Source: Marsupella aquatica (Eukaryota; Marchantiophyta). Taken from it: a stretch of DNA of 64,000 nt. This document shows, in pieces, positions 48,884 through 61,120 of the stretch (within the stretch, counting starts at the first letter, position 1; the number at the start of each line of letters is the position of its first letter). The notes under the pieces are model-generated. The model did no database searches and was not told the DNA's origin. It saw only the letters and a list, made by a program, of their open reading frames with translations. The translations under genes were made by a program, and so were the position numbers. The stretch is taken from the NCBI GenBank assembly GCA_973895155.1, contig OZ316897.1, forward strand, positions 22,940,001 to 23,004,000. The letters are read 5' to 3'.

Positions 48884-49207
48884 AGCTCATAGAGAATATT
48901 TACCTCTCACCAATCTGTCGCAAAAATGCAAAGCTCAGGAATGTTGATCGTAGCTAGCGTGCAAACAGCTCAAGATCTTGCACTAAACACAATAGATAAA
49001 TCTGCATTGTGACATGTAAAGTAACACATATCAATGACAGACAAAAATGATCAAGTGACCCACAAAGCAAAGTAGTCCAGAACTTAACATAGAATCAAAC
49101 ATCGTCAATTGTGCGTAAAAGTTAGACACTTACTTTGTCAAATGCATCAAACATAGACTGAAGTGGCCAACTTATACTCAGTCAGTCCACTTGAACTGTG
49201 TGAGCAT

Positions 49208-49318
49208 GCCTTGGATACCCGTTTGAACAGCTTGGATACCCGTTCGAACAACTTGGATACCCGTTTGAACACCGCACACATCTGACTTATGAACACATTG
49301 GATACCCGTTCGAACACC
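49208..49318. repeat. Array of GGATACCCGTTYGAACA units
   Basis: Four copies of TTGGATACCCGTTYGAACA (starts near 49212, 49233, 49254 and 49299). The first three are spaced 21 bp; the last is offset by a 24-bp insert. Each unit carries the palindromic TTCGAA or its TTTGAA variant. Confidence 0.85.
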
Positions 49319-50942
49319 TAACACATCTTATCTACCTACATAGTAGTAAATCTACTTAGACAACAAATCCAACTAATTCATCCATATATGGCGGTGCTTT
49401 ATAATTGTCTTTGTTGGGTATAATTGTCTGTGGTGGGTTGTTTAAAGACCCAAAAAAAAGCATTAGTGAAACATTACGCTTGGCCCTTATTTAATGTTTT
49501 CACGCACCTTCACAATAAGGCTACTTGAAGGTGTTATGCATGTCTCATAAATACAAGGATAAAGGTACAATAACAAACTCTAGACAAAGAATCTATCGAA
49601 ATATGGCGGCGTAACATAGCCGAGTTCATTGACACATATTGGACACAACCTAATTGTAACTTCACAAACAATAATTATCACTTTGCGCGTGGCAAGTGGC
49701 ATCAACCCCACACGCGTTACAATTCTCGCACGCCTTATTGGTCAAACACACATTACATTTTTTGTACAAGTAAAACCTGTCCATTGATTACGGACTAAAC
49801 CACGTTACACAGTGATGACCATTGATAAAACACTATCAACGGTTCTAAATAAATTCTTGTCACATTTTTGCCTTATGTACTATCCAAGTTTATATTAGAA
49901 TTTGGCACCATAAAACATGTATCATTTGTGCATAGAAACGATCAATATTCTTCATGCTAGTCACACGTGTGTTCTCAACCATCACACGAGTGACAACCCA
50001 CGTTGCACGATCTACACCATCGATAAATAAAATCCAACGAACATGAATTGCCTGGTGACGTGCAATTTTCTTGTTATTTATAAATTTACAAGAGTCTCTA
50101 ACTGGACCCGTAAACATCAGCTGCTTTTGGGTAGATGTTTCACTACTGAGAAAATATCCCAAGTAATTTTTGCAGACTCCTTGACCAGCTGTAAAATGTT
50201 AGCTTTTTGCAGACTTGTGCATCTGATTTTTGGAAGACTTGGAAATCTATTTGGACAATTTTTGGATTTTTCAATCTCTTGCCTGACAAAGTTTGAGATT
50301 TTTTTTTAGACCATTTGCTTCAATGCCTATGAGTGCAAAATTGGACAGATGTTATAAACCAAATTGTTAACGTCTTGAGTAGTTTGGCAACAGCTCCAAA
50401 ACTATGCTTAAATTGGGAAGGACATTTTATGAAGGATACCCTGAGAAGTTTGGGCATGAGCAACTACTTATCACTTTGAGAAGAACACTTCACTTTTGTC
50501 AATACAACTGGAGTAGTTTGTCCATGAGCAAACTTAACATCACATACACGGTCAGGACCAACGCAAACTGACATGAATCTGTTTACAGTTCACATTTCAG
50601 TCAAAATTGTAAATTGTGTTATCCAAATATTTCTTGATGTTCTCTGTCAGTCCATCCCAACTTTGGGAATTTAGGGCTTCACAGCAAGCCCCTCAGTCCA
50701 TCCGGGCTAAATATTTGTTTATTCATGTTCAAAATAATACATGTACTGGAAAATCAGTGTTTATATCAGAAGTCTTAGCACGCTCTTAACATTACATTGC
50801 ATCATAAAAAACACCCAAAAAAACATTATATCACAAAATTCTTTCTAGGTTGAAGAACTCTAAAATATTTTGTCAATGATATCTAAAATTTTAATAACTT
50901 ATTATGTTTTGAGTGGATCTGAGCTTTTACGTTAGTCTGTAA

Positions 50943-51133
50943 AGTCACTCTTTGCTAGTCAAATTCTACAATTTGTTTTCTCTACCAGTGGGATATGCAA
51001 ATAAGAAAGTCACTCTTTGCTAGCCAAATCTACATTTTGTCTTTTGTACCAGTGGGATATGCATATAAGAAAGTCACTCTTTGCTAGTCAAATTCTACAA
51101 TGTCTTTTGTACCAGTGGGATATGCACATAAGA
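50943..51133. repeat. Tandem repeat, unit about 62 bp, three copies
   Basis: Each unit runs AAGTCACTCTTTGCTAG..AAAT.CTAC, then ACCAGTGGGATATGCA.ATAAG. The three copies differ by a few substitutions and short indels. Confidence 0.9.
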
Positions 51134-51295
51134 TCAGGAATGTAGAGTAGAGTACCTAAATCCCTTATGACTTTTCAATTGTAGATATTTGTACTTTATG
51201 GAAGAGAATGGAAGAGAATGCCCAGTGCAAGGGCATTTGTGTACAGTAATGTACTTGTATGAAGGCCAAGTGCAGAACCTTATGGCAAAATGACT

Positions 51296-51535
51296 AGGGA
51301 GTCTCAAAGTTGGCAATTTGATGTATCTTAACTCCCTTAAAAGTTATGTATTACAAAATTCATAGTCCATAACTTTTTGCCATAAGGACTGGTCTTATGT
51401 CATAACCATTAGTTAATCTAGAGGCTGGTGAAAGAAAAAAACAAAAAAAAGTTTACAAAGTCTTGTGACAAAATTATGACCTATTCTTTATGACCAAATG
51501 TCATAGTCCTTAATTTCCAAGCTTTGAGACTCCCT
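51296..51535. mobile_element. MITE-like hairpin element (240 bp)
   Basis: The terminal inverted repeats AGGGAGTCTCAAAG (51296-51309) and its complement (51522-51535) bound a 240-bp AT-rich segment with further internal inverted similarity (CATAGTCC on both arms). A related sequence in the opposite orientation lies at about 53890-54025, sharing TCTCAAAG, CAATTTGATG, CATAGTCCATAA and TGGTCTTATG. No clear target-site duplication was found, so the superfamily is open. Confidence 0.55.
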
Positions 51536-52559
51536 CACAAAGGGAGAGAGCTCTACATCAAATCCTGAATACTTGTTGAATTCTAAAAAACCAGTCAATC
51601 ATTCTGTGCTTGAACACACAAACAAGTGTATGACATGAAAACAATCTTATACCAACATCCTTCCGCAATGAATCACCGACGTACTGTGATCTCAACTGTT
51701 AAAACTTTCAAGACATTGTTCAATGGGCCAATGCTACCACAAGATATTCAAGGCATTTAGAGATTCATTCCATTGCTAGCAACCAAGGGTTAGAAGTGAG
51801 ATCAGGCAAATGTTTTTTCACCCAGGCATGGTTGGCTTAGATCTAGAATACATTTGTTCTGGGCAGTTTTTCCGCTACAGTAGTTGTAACACCCTTACCC
51901 CAACCTGGGGTCCAGCTACATGCACACCTATAGCAGCATAGCAAGGGCAGTAACAACAGGAAAAGAGGTGAAATATGCAGCAGGAGCATCGTCAAATATC
52001 TCTCTCCCCCTTGCTATCAAAATATTTTGAAGACTCTATTATTGGTTAGGTGGGCTCCTTTGACAGGCAGCTCAAGATTGTCCCACATAGGCTGGTTCCA
52101 CAGGATCACCACTATCCATTTTGACAAGGCAGTTCCCTCAGCGGATTATGAAGTCATTACAACATGCTCAAATCTGAGTGATCATTGTAGATCTATAGGG
52201 AGTGGGTACTACCACACTTAACGAAGACTTGCAGATTTGTTTTGACAATAGACGTATACCATTAGATCATCACACTACTAGAGCCCGGTAGATCTTTATT
52301 TCTTTATTTTTGTCTTCTTTCTAAGTTTTTCCACATTGCATTTGCCCACTTCTTTCCACTTTTTGTGTTTGTCCTTTCTTGACCCCTTTTGCTTTTACTA
52401 CTTGACGTTTGTTGGGCACTATTTAGTAAACTGGTCCTTTTTCCCCTCAGCCCCTACATGAGGCAATGTCTTCAGAAAAAGCATCCCAGCCTACCTGTAG
52501 CTTTATTCAAGACAATGCCATACTGTGATTGAGTGAAATTCCTCCTTGGAATGTCATTT

Positions 52560-52740
52560 GTGGCATTTGTACAATCCGTTGCCCGAGTCACAAAAGCTTG
52601 TCTTATCCCCACTTTTGGGTGGGTTTTGGTGTTTAGGGCTTTCACACATGGTGGGTTTCAAACCCACTACCTGTGCCTTCCCACTCAGCTCGACACTGCT
52701 ATGCACTCCGCTTGCTGCTGGGAAATGGGGATCTATTTTT
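52560..52740 (-). mobile_element. Candidate tRNA-derived SINE, minus strand
   Basis: Read on the minus strand it has an A-box-like GAGCTGAGTGG (complement of about 52681-52691) followed after about 15 bp by the B-box-like GGGTTTGAAACCC (complement of 52653-52665). That is the order of an internal RNA polymerase III promoter. It does not fold as a real tRNA gene as far as I can see. Element ends not determined. Confidence 0.4.
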
Positions 52741-53099
52741 GGTATTCATTTTTATAGTAAACATCCAGTCCGGGCAGCATCAGGTGGGCAGCAGTATGGA
52801 GAGTCATTAATGACTTGCACGGGACGGGTAGCCCTGAGTCCATAGTGAGAAGGCTGGATGTGCAATTTCCAATGACCACTTCATCCATTGATGTCACAAA
52901 CAGGACCAGGCAAGTTTGCCCCCTACAATCCGAATCATCTTTTAGTGAGGCCTAGGCAGATCTAGAATGCAGTACTTTACTGTATTTTGTTCTTGATTTG
53001 CTGACGTGCTGACAGCGTTCATGACCCAAGTGTGTGCGTTGAGGGAGGGGGGGTGGCGGGCGCACTACTATAAGAGCTCTCCCACTGGTTCCTCTTAAA

Positions 53100-53430
53100 A
53101 ACCCATTGCCTAAAGTGGCTTTTGAGGCAGGCAACCAGCCTGGTTCGACCCCTGGTAGTGTACCGCCACTGGCTCGGAAGCAAAACCTTGTGAATCCAGA
53201 TTCTCAAAATTAGTCGATGATGTCGGCTTCCCCCAACCTGGTGGAGAGTGGCAGTTTAAATTTTGTACTTGAATTTTGTGTAACACAAGGATCTAGGAGC
53301 ACTGGACTCCTTAGTGATTACCTTTTGCTCACTTCTTTTTTGGTTTGGTTTTGTTCACTTGGGCCCTCTTTTGTTTGTTTTTTTATATTCTGTTTGGTCC
53401 CTTTGTATATAAAAAGTGTGTATATTCCAT
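53100..53430 (+). mobile_element. Candidate SINE with LINE-type 3' tail
   Basis: TGCCTAAAGTGG (53107-53118, A-box-like) and GGTTCGACCCC (53142-53152, near-perfect B box) form a tRNA-like head. About 180 bp later the sequence ends in a tail (about 53330-53427) matching the 3' UTR of the LINE at 33241: TTTTGCTCACTTCTTTT, GGTTTGGTTTTGT, CACTTGGG.CCTCT and TATATAAA..GTGTGTATATTC. Sharing a 3' tail is how SINEs are copied by a partner LINE. It could also be a truncated LINE that landed beside a SINE. Confidence 0.45.
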
Positions 53431-55052
53431 CTAGGAGCAGGGACAAGTATGGAAGTTGGGGCCACTCTGCTGCTTGGGAGCCCTATGCTGAATTCTACTA
53501 AAATGGAGCACAGTTGTTGCATGGGGATGGGGCAACCCCAGGGTGGAGGACATCTCCCTGCCGGTTTCTGGAAGGTAAGAGTGGTGAGCCCGACCCCCAC
53601 AAAGGTGGGCATGGGATATATTTTAAGCTCCAACAGGCCAAAGGCATCCCCGCCGGCGTGTTAGGTGGAGTGCTTTAACTTGTAAGTATATATAAATTGC
53701 AAGACATGCGTTGTTGAAACAATTCATGGAAGTAAAAATAATAAATACATTTTGTTGTTGCATTTTTATCTTTGTGAGGTCTGTTTGATATGGATGATGG
53801 CCATAAAGTAATGGTGATAACTTTTCACAAGGTTGCTGTAGTTTTTTAATTTGTTTTTTCTTTGACCAACCTTTACAATTACTAAAGCTAAAGGCATAAG
53901 ACCAATCCTTCTGGGAAAAAATTATGGACTATGACTTTTGTGGGTCATAACTTTTTGTCTCCTTTTAACACATAGCTAGGGACTAGGGAGTCAAGGTCCA
54001 TCAAATTGTGCGCTTTGAGACCCCTAGAAGTGAAGTATCCAATCCAGACACACTTCTTAGCTTAGCCAAAGAGAGGTAAGACTCCCGTGCGATTGACAAA
54101 GTGCGTTCTCCGTTTGGGCTGTTTCAATTGCAACGTTCGTTTGCGGGTGAACTTCTTTCGCTCTGCCCCAGGGGAGCTGGTCCGAAGTGTATGGACCCAA
54201 AGGGATTCGAGGTCGTTTCAGTGTCACTCGGGCTATGGAGGACTCTCCCTTGTCCCTGCGGCGATTGATTCTTGGGAAGGCATCCGGCCAAAGGCCATGA
54301 AGAAGGTGTCATAGGCGCGTCCTCACACTACCAGAAAGGCACCACCTTCCTGAATCCTGACGTTCTCAGGGGGCCCATCTTGCCGCAGTGCAACCTAAAT
54401 CTGTGGAGACTGATGGTAAAGAGTCGGAGAGTATCAAAACTATCAAACGAGTGGGGACCCACCTCCTTCGCTCGCTCGTTCCGTCCATCCCGGAGGCGGA
54501 GCAATCCTCCAGCCAGCCTATCAAGTCCGCAGGAGTCGGGAGTTCGGGACGCAACCCAACGAGAAAAAGCTCCCGGCCGGGAGATTTGCCGGGAGGGGGC
54601 AAGTAATTGGTAATTGGTAGGACTCGTGCGTGTGCCAGTGCGCCTCGTCCCCCACACGGCGAGAAAAGCGCCCATTCCAACCTCTCGTGCAACAACTATG
54701 GTCCCCATCGCAACTGGCGACGCAGGGAGTCGTAGTAGTTTGCAGGGCAACGGGCGAAAGGGGCAAAAGGCCGCAGGGCGTTTTGAGGAGCTAGCTGAAG
54801 AGCGTAAATAGTCAACTCCATTTTGCCGTTCCATCCTTCCATCGTTCAGTTCAATTTGGAGGCCTGCGAGTTCAGGCACGTTAGGATCGACGAGGTGTGT
54901 GTGGCGCTGTTGTAGTGTGGCTGCATCGATGCAGTCAGCTCGGAGGATGCAGGAGTGATCATGCTTTAGCGGCGAAGGAGGCTAGTCCGTGGGCTTCTCG
55001 TGCTTTTGGGAGGCGCAGTAGAGAAGCGCCATTTCTCTGAAGTGGTGAAGCT

Positions 55053-57953
55053 ATGGCGGACACAAGCAAGGAGGCGGGGGCGACCAAGCCGGGCCCGATG
55101 AATTTCGACGACTTGCAGAATGAGTCCGTGGACCTGGAGCACATCCCCGTGGAGGAGGTCTTTACGCAGCTCCGATGCACGAGGGAAGGGCTGTCCATGG
55201 AAGAAGGGGAGGCTCGGTTGCAGGTATTCGGCCCCAACAAGCTCCAGGAATTTTCGGAGAGTAAAATTCTGAAGTTTCTGGGGTTCATGTGGAATCCGTT
55301 GTCATGGGTCATGGAGGCTGCCGCAATCATGGCTATTGCGCTTGCTAATGGTCAGGGAGCGCCGCCCGATTGGCAAGATTTCATCGGTATCCTTACGTTG
55401 CTTCTTATCAATTCGACTATCAGTTTTATTGAGGAGAACAACGCAGGTAATGCTGCTGCTGCTTTGATGGCCCGGCTGGCGCCGAAGACGAAGGTGTTGC
55501 GAGATGGGAAGTGGGGAGAGCAGGACGCTTCCATTCTTGTCCCGGGAGACATCATTAGCATCAAGTTGGGAGACATTGTCCCTGCTGATGCTCGTCTGCT
55601 CGAAGGTGATCCCTTAAAAATTGACCAGTCCTCTCTGACTGGAGAGTCGCTTCCTGTCACCAAGAAACCAGGCGATGAGGTTTTCTCAGGATCGACCTGC
55701 AAGCAAGGAGAAATTGAAGCCGTGGTCATTGCCACAGGGGTGCACACCTTCTTCGGCAAGGCTGCCTATCTCGTGGATAGTACCAAGTCCGTGGGGCATT
55801 TCCAAAAAGTCCTCTCAGCTATCGGAAGTTTCTGTATTTGCACAATTGCATTGGGCATTATTATTGAGCTTATCGTCATGTACCCCATCCAAAAACGACG
55901 GTATCGTGCAGGAATTAACAATCTTTTGGTTTTGCTTATCGGTGGTATCCCTATTGCTATGCCCACTGTGCTCTCTGTTACCATGGCTATTGGCTCTCAC
56001 AAGCTGTCCCAACAGGGTGCAATCACGAAGCGAATGACTGCTATCGAGGAGATGGCAGGTATGGATGTGCTTTGCAGTGACAAGACGGGTACTTTGACCC
56101 TGAACAAATTGTCTGTGGACAAGAATCTCATAGAAGTCTTCACGAAAGGTGTGGATAGAGATTTCATCGTGCTGTCTGCAGCTAGAGCAGCGAGGACGGA
56201 GAATCAGGACGCCATTGACACTGCCATCATAGGCATGTTGGGAGATCCTAAAGAAGCTCGTGCAGGCATCCAGGAAGTTCACTTCCTGCCTTTCAATCCC
56301 GTCGACAAGCGCACGGCCATTACTTTCATCGATGAAGATGGGATCTGGCACAGGGCTAGCAAGGGGGCTCCGGAGGAGATCCTTCACTTGGCCCACAACG
56401 AGGCCGAAATTGCTGCCAGGGTGCACAGCGTGATTGATAAATTTGCTGAGCGTGGCCTTCGATCGCTCGCAGTCGCCAGGCAGCAAGTGCCAGAGAAAAG
56501 CAAGGAAAGTGACGGTGGTCCATGGGAGTTTCTCGGATTGCTACCCCTCTTCGACCCCCCGCGACACGACAGTGCTGAAACCATTCGTGAGGCTCTCAAG
56601 TTGGGAGTCAATGTGAAGATGATTACAGGTGATCAGCTCGCCATTGCCAAAGAAACGGGCCGAAGGCTTGGCATGGGTTCCAACATGTATCCGTCTGCAA
56701 GCTTGCTTGGAAAGAGCAAGGACGAATCTATCGAAGGACTCGACGTTGATGAGCTGATATACAAGGCCGACGGGTTTGCTGGCGTATTTCCGGAGCACAA
56801 GTACGAAATTGTGAAGCGACTCCAAGGCCAGAACCACATCTGTGGAATGACGGGAGATGGCGTGAATGATGCACCGGCGTTGAAGAAAGCAGATATAGGC
56901 ATCGCTGTCTCCGATGCAACTGATGCAGCTCGTGGTGCTTCAGATATCGTGCTGACGGAGCCTGGTCTCAGCGTCATCATCCACGCTGTGCTCACTAGTC
57001 GAGCCATCTTCCAGAGGATGAAGAACTACACCATCTACGCGGTGTCTATCACGGTCCGTATCGTCCTGGGCTTCCTCCTCCTGGCTCTGATTTGGAAGTT
57101 TGACTTCTCTCCATTTATGGTTCTGGTCATTGCCATCCTGAACGACGGTACGATCATGACCATCTCCAAAGACAGAGTTGTTCCGTCTCCTCTCCCTGAC
57201 AGTTGGAAGCTGAAAGAGATTTTTGCCACTGGAGTAGTGATTGGCACTTACTTGGCCTTGATGACGGTCCTTTTCTTCTGGGCAGCCGATAAGACTAACT
57301 TCTTCTCTAAGAGCTTTGGCGTGAGGTCAATCAGAGGTAGCAAGAGCCAACTCACTGCCGCTGTGTATCTGCAAGTAAGTATCATCAGCCAAGCTTTGAT
57401 CTTCGTGACTCGCTCGCGAGGCTTCTCTTACTTGGAACGCCCGGGCATGCTCCTGCTGCTTGCCTTCTGCCTCGCCCAACTTGTGGCAACCTTCCTGGCT
57501 GTCTATGCTGTTTGGGGATTTGCTACCATCAGAGGAGTGGGCTGGGGATGGGCTGGAGTCATCTGGCTGTACAGCATCGTCACATACATTCCTCTAGATT
57601 TCATTAAGTTTGCCATCTTCTACGTTTTGAGCGGAAGGGGTTGGGAGTTGCTGCTCGAGAACAAGACTGCGTTCACTTCGGAGAAGAACTTCGGAAAGGA
57701 GAACCGGGAGGCTCAGTGGGCACATGCACAGCGAACTCTTCACGGTCTGCACGAAGGTGGTGGAGAAGCACAAGGCTCGTCGCCATCCTTCCCACCAGCG
57801 AACGCGGATGTTCCTGCGATCGCGCAGTTGGCTCAGAGGCGTGCAGAAATTGCAAAGTTGAGGGAGCTTCACACTCTCAAGGGACATGTAGAATCTGTCG
57901 TAAAGATGAAAGGTTTGAATATGGAGCACATCCAGCAGTCATACACGGTATAG
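55053..57953 (+). CDS. AHA: Plasma-membrane P3A-type H+-ATPase, single exon
   Basis: Uninterrupted 966-residue ORF (AHA2 of Arabidopsis has 948). It pumps protons out of the cell using ATP and energises secondary transport. Visible elements: actuator motif SSLTGES (E198), phosphorylation loop CSDKTGTLT (D343), hinge [10 protein letters not shown] (D602, D606), the membrane proton-carrying Asp in AILNDGTIM (D698, equal to D684 of AHA2), about ten membrane segments, and the M4 motif [14 protein letters not shown]. The C-terminal autoinhibitory domain contains [19 protein letters not shown] and ends QQSYTV, so phosphorylation of Thr965 should create the 14-3-3 site (pT type, land plants). The start codon fits the family's N-terminus well. 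Angiosperm homologues have many introns; this coding region has none. All key residues are intact. Confidence 0.97.
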   Translation: MADTSKEAGATKPGPMNFDDLQNESVDLEHIPVEEVFTQLRCTREGLSMEEGEARLQVFGPNKLQEFSESKILKFLGFMWNPLSWVMEAAAIMAIALANGQGAPPDWQDFIGILTLLLINSTISFIEENNAGNAAAALMARLAPKTKVLRDGKWGEQDASILVPGDIISIKLGDIVPADARLLEGDPLKIDQSSLTGESLPVTKKPGDEVFSGSTCKQGEIEAVVIATGVHTFFGKAAYLVDSTKSVGHFQKVLSAIGSFCICTIALGIIIELIVMYPIQKRRYRAGINNLLVLLIGGIPIAMPTVLSVTMAIGSHKLSQQGAITKRMTAIEEMAGMDVLCSDKTGTLTLNKLSVDKNLIEVFTKGVDRDFIVLSAARAARTENQDAIDTAIIGMLGDPKEARAGIQEVHFLPFNPVDKRTAITFIDEDGIWHRASKGAPEEILHLAHNEAEIAARVHSVIDKFAERGLRSLAVARQQVPEKSKESDGGPWEFLGLLPLFDPPRHDSAETIREALKLGVNVKMITGDQLAIAKETGRRLGMGSNMYPSASLLGKSKDESIEGLDVDELIYKADGFAGVFPEHKYEIVKRLQGQNHICGMTGDGVNDAPALKKADIGIAVSDATDAARGASDIVLTEPGLSVIIHAVLTSRAIFQRMKNYTIYAVSITVRIVLGFLLLALIWKFDFSPFMVLVIAILNDGTIMTISKDRVVPSPLPDSWKLKEIFATGVVIGTYLALMTVLFFWAADKTNFFSKSFGVRSIRGSKSQLTAAVYLQVSIISQALIFVTRSRGFSYLERPGMLLLLAFCLAQLVATFLAVYAVWGFATIRGVGWGWAGVIWLYSIVTYIPLDFIKFAIFYVLSGRGWELLLENKTAFTSEKNFGKENREAQWAHAQRTLHGLHEGGGEAQGSSPSFPPANADVPAIAQLAQRRAEIAKLRELHTLKGHVESVVKMKGLNMEHIQQSYTV

Positions 57954-60900
57954 TATTGATTAGAGGCAAGGTGTTGATCGTACTCCCGTTTTTGACATTA
58001 TCTGACAGGTTAAGAGATTAAGATTAGATGGACGAAAGAATTGTTGTTTGACATGAATATTTCGTCGTGTATTATCCTACTCGTCATTTCTTCCACTTGC
58101 CCCTCGAGTTGAGGTGGATCGACACCTTCACTTAGTTTGGAAGGATGTTTTCCACAGCCCCTGGACGGACAAGAACTAGTCCCTGTCCAGGTTTAGGCGG
58201 TGCGTGTAAATATATATTGCCTGATTAGGTTACTTTAGAGGAGAAGGTAAAAATACCAACTCCTCTTTGCAAATCGAGGACAGGATGGCATTGAGAAATA
58301 GTCTCCCCAGAATAGTCAATTGATCATTCTTGGGGACGAATTGAAAGTCTAATCGTATTCCGTTCTTCGATACGAGCATAGAGCCTTGTTCGGTTTTGTT
58401 TCTTTCTGCCTGAGGGAATTAAAGAATCGTACGAGACGGACTCCAAAAAGAAATCAGGGACTGCTTTGCAGGGCGAAACTGGAGTCAGATGCATGTACAG
58501 TAGTCAGGGAGAATACTAGACACGAACAATGAAGTACATTTTCCGAGGTGGGCGCTTGACCGGTAATCTCGTATGCAATCCCCATTCACGGCTTCAAGAA
58601 CTATTGCGCGAACGTCGTGACTATGAATTGTGAAGAAAACTACTATAGATTATTTATATGTGCCAGATTCATGCAGAGATCAGTCCATGCCTTGCTACGT
58701 TCCATCCCAAATACTACTTCGCGAACGTCGTGACCAGGAATTGTGAAGAAAAGTACTGTAGATTAATCACATACACAGCCGATTTCATGCAGAGACCAGT
58801 CCAGGAGACCTACACTATTCAACATAATCAATGGTGTGCAAGAGTTAGTGCTAGTAAGACTAATTGGGTGAAACTGACCGTGAATGCAAACCAACCTCTA
58901 ATTCTTTTGTTGGTTTTTCAAGGTAACTTTTACACACTTGTTTACAAAGAAAGACGGTAATTAGCACGAATAGTAACTATTTTCGCTTTTTTGCCACGGT
59001 AGTGCGAATTGCACTAATTGGAGACCACAGTAGAGCCCTGAAATAATGTTCGGAACAAGTATAAGTAACACTTTTTAAGGTGAACAGAATCTGTGTATAC
59101 ATGCAAAATCCCCTGTTTCTAGACGTGTGTACATCAGGGTTTGGACCCCTAATAAGTACATGTGATACGCAAAAGTCTCGCCACCACCGGGTTAAAATAG
59201 AATACAGTGGCAGCGGAAGGGAAAGATAATATCGTGCGGGCCCGCGCGAGCCCGCGCGAGCTCCTCCTCGGGCCGCCATATATCGGCAAGATACCTGGTG
59301 CCTGGTGGATACCTGGATCGAATACCATACCGTGTTCTGTCCGTTATGCAAAGCGCATTTGCAATCTGTCAATCAGGGAGGCAAGCATGGCGGGCCCGAT
59401 CAGAAAAGGATATGAAGAGTGTGTACGAAAAGCAGTGAAGTCCGGCATTTTGCCCGAGCACGATTCTCGATAGGGCTGAGCTGATAGGGCTATGGTTGAG
59501 TGGGGCAGCTGCTCTCCTCATCTGCCGTCGGCATGGGGCTTGCCAAATGCTCACTCGACCAACGTCATTATTATTCTCTTGTAGCAACCATTCGAGGGCA
59601 CTGGTGTGTGCACTGCTCGCTGAAACTGCCATAGCTTGGATGTCAACCCACAGGCGCAGGGCTCACCCGATAAATTCTCCTGAGACTTGTGTCTTGATGT
59701 TAAACATTCGATTGGGACTTGAATTTGGACTTTTGGGTCCACGGTAGTATCATGACTTTGGACGCCATAGAGTTTGAAATTGGTCTCTCGAGAGTGAATC
59801 TCAGTTGCACTATTAGCCCACTTTTAGTTACCCAATCCTAAACGGTAAACGTCGAATAGTATTTGGTATACTCTAGTGCCATCCACTAGAAATAAATATT
59901 ATTAAAATTTTACAAAGGATTTTAGAGTGGTTGATACCCGAGTAGACCAGGCCCGCGAAACCATTCAACCCCCATGGATAGACACCCTTCCCCTTCCCCG
60001 AAAAAATTTAACAGCAAAATTGGACCTTCAATAGTGCTGTTACTATCCAACTGAAATTAATATTTTGTGCAGGTCCTGTATCAACCTGGATGGCACTAGG
60101 GTATCTTTCACTTAGTGTCCATATAGGGATTCTGGTGCGGGGAAGAGTAATTTCCAGGTCCAGCTTGTCAAGTTAAGGTTGCAAAACTGAACTCTTAGCT
60201 ATTTTTTAAGTATCTTTCTGGTCCTTCCAGATACCAATGCATCTCAAGCTCCATTTTGTGACAAATCTCACTCTTTCTATGTTCCTTGTCTGTTTCATTC
60301 TTCGACTTTCTGTGCCTCTTGAAATGATGGCAAAAACTTTCGTCAACGAAGCGAAACCTAAAGACGAAGGCGAAAATTTCGTGGGCTCACATCATTAATT
60401 TGTTGTCAGTGTCTAATCATTAGTTTTCCTGTCGTTTATTGTGAGCAAAATTTTGTGTAAAAGTATGAACGTGTGGCCAGAAATTCCCCCCATATCCAGG
60501 GTAATCTTTTAAGTGTTTTTAAAAATAGCCAGTGTCGCGAATGTTACCTTGCTTTAGGGGGGGAGGGGGTGTGCTAAGAATCTTCCTTTATCAATTTCCT
60601 ATATTGACTCCTGACCAGTAGATCTCCCTATATGTATTTATGAAAATTCAGATTGTGGCTACGGAGATTTGGTGTCAAGGGAAAGTGGCGAATGAGACGG
60701 ACCCCCCCCCCCCCCAAATGGAAATTTTTAGCCAGGAGTAGAGAATAATTCAGGGAGTGGGTGAAATTTGACCAACCTGGGGACGGGGTATCCGCGATTC
60801 CCTTTCTTATGTGGGGCCGGGTATCAGACCAAAAGAAGGAGAAGGAACTTACCAAAGAAGGCCTAAACAAATTGTAAGGAAGAAAATTTCGAAACTTTAA

Positions 60901-61120
60901 AGCCAAACAGCCCCTTTTTGCTTCGAAAGTTCTCCCCAAGGAATCACTTATGAGTTAGCAAAAAGAACATGCAAATATATAAAGTTCTCCTTTGGTTCAA
61001 GAAAAGCGAATGCTTTTCACCACTTGACTCCTTCCATAATAAAGCACCAATTTTCTCGGGACATGAGTAAAAACATGAATAATAAAACTGACGCACAAAG
61101 ATTCTTAGCTGGTAGTTAGA
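57954..61120. other. Intergenic DNA downstream of the H+-ATPase gene
   Basis: No gene recognised. 57.95-58.5 kb is probably 3' UTR and flank. It holds a tandem duplication at about 58.60-58.81 kb, a doubled CCCGCGCGAG unit at 59241-59260 and a 14-nt poly-C run at 60702-60715. Other sequence is anonymous. Confidence 0.5.
58604..58808. repeat. Tandem duplication, period about 116 bp
   Basis: Two copies share GCGAACGTCGTGAC, then GAATTGTGAAGAAAA.TACT and TTCATGCAGAGA.CAGTCCA. Noncoding. Confidence 0.85.

Larger units (their letters stand above)
48884..55052. other. Repeat-rich intergenic DNA between Helitron and H+-ATPase gene
   Basis: No gene recognised. It contains a 20-bp tandem array (49.2 kb), a 62-bp tandem repeat (50.9-51.1 kb), a MITE-like hairpin (51.3-51.5 kb), two SINE candidates (52.56-52.74 and 53.1-53.43 kb) and a possible LTR start TGTCCCACATAGG at 52079. 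The last 700 bp (54.35-55.05 kb) is GC-rich and probably holds the promoter and 5' UTR of the H+-ATPase gene; no TATA box was fixed. Confidence 0.5.

Noticed and set aside
52533-52845. 74-99 residue ORFs around 52.6 kb
   Set aside because: They run through the tRNA-like SINE candidate and have no protein signature.
54328-54879. 183-residue minus-strand ORF upstream of the H+-ATPase
   Set aside because: Compositionally GC-driven, no domain, lies in the likely promoter/5' UTR.
57594-58021. ORFs overlapping the H+-ATPase 3' end
   Set aside because: Frame shadows of the conserved C-terminal regulatory domain.
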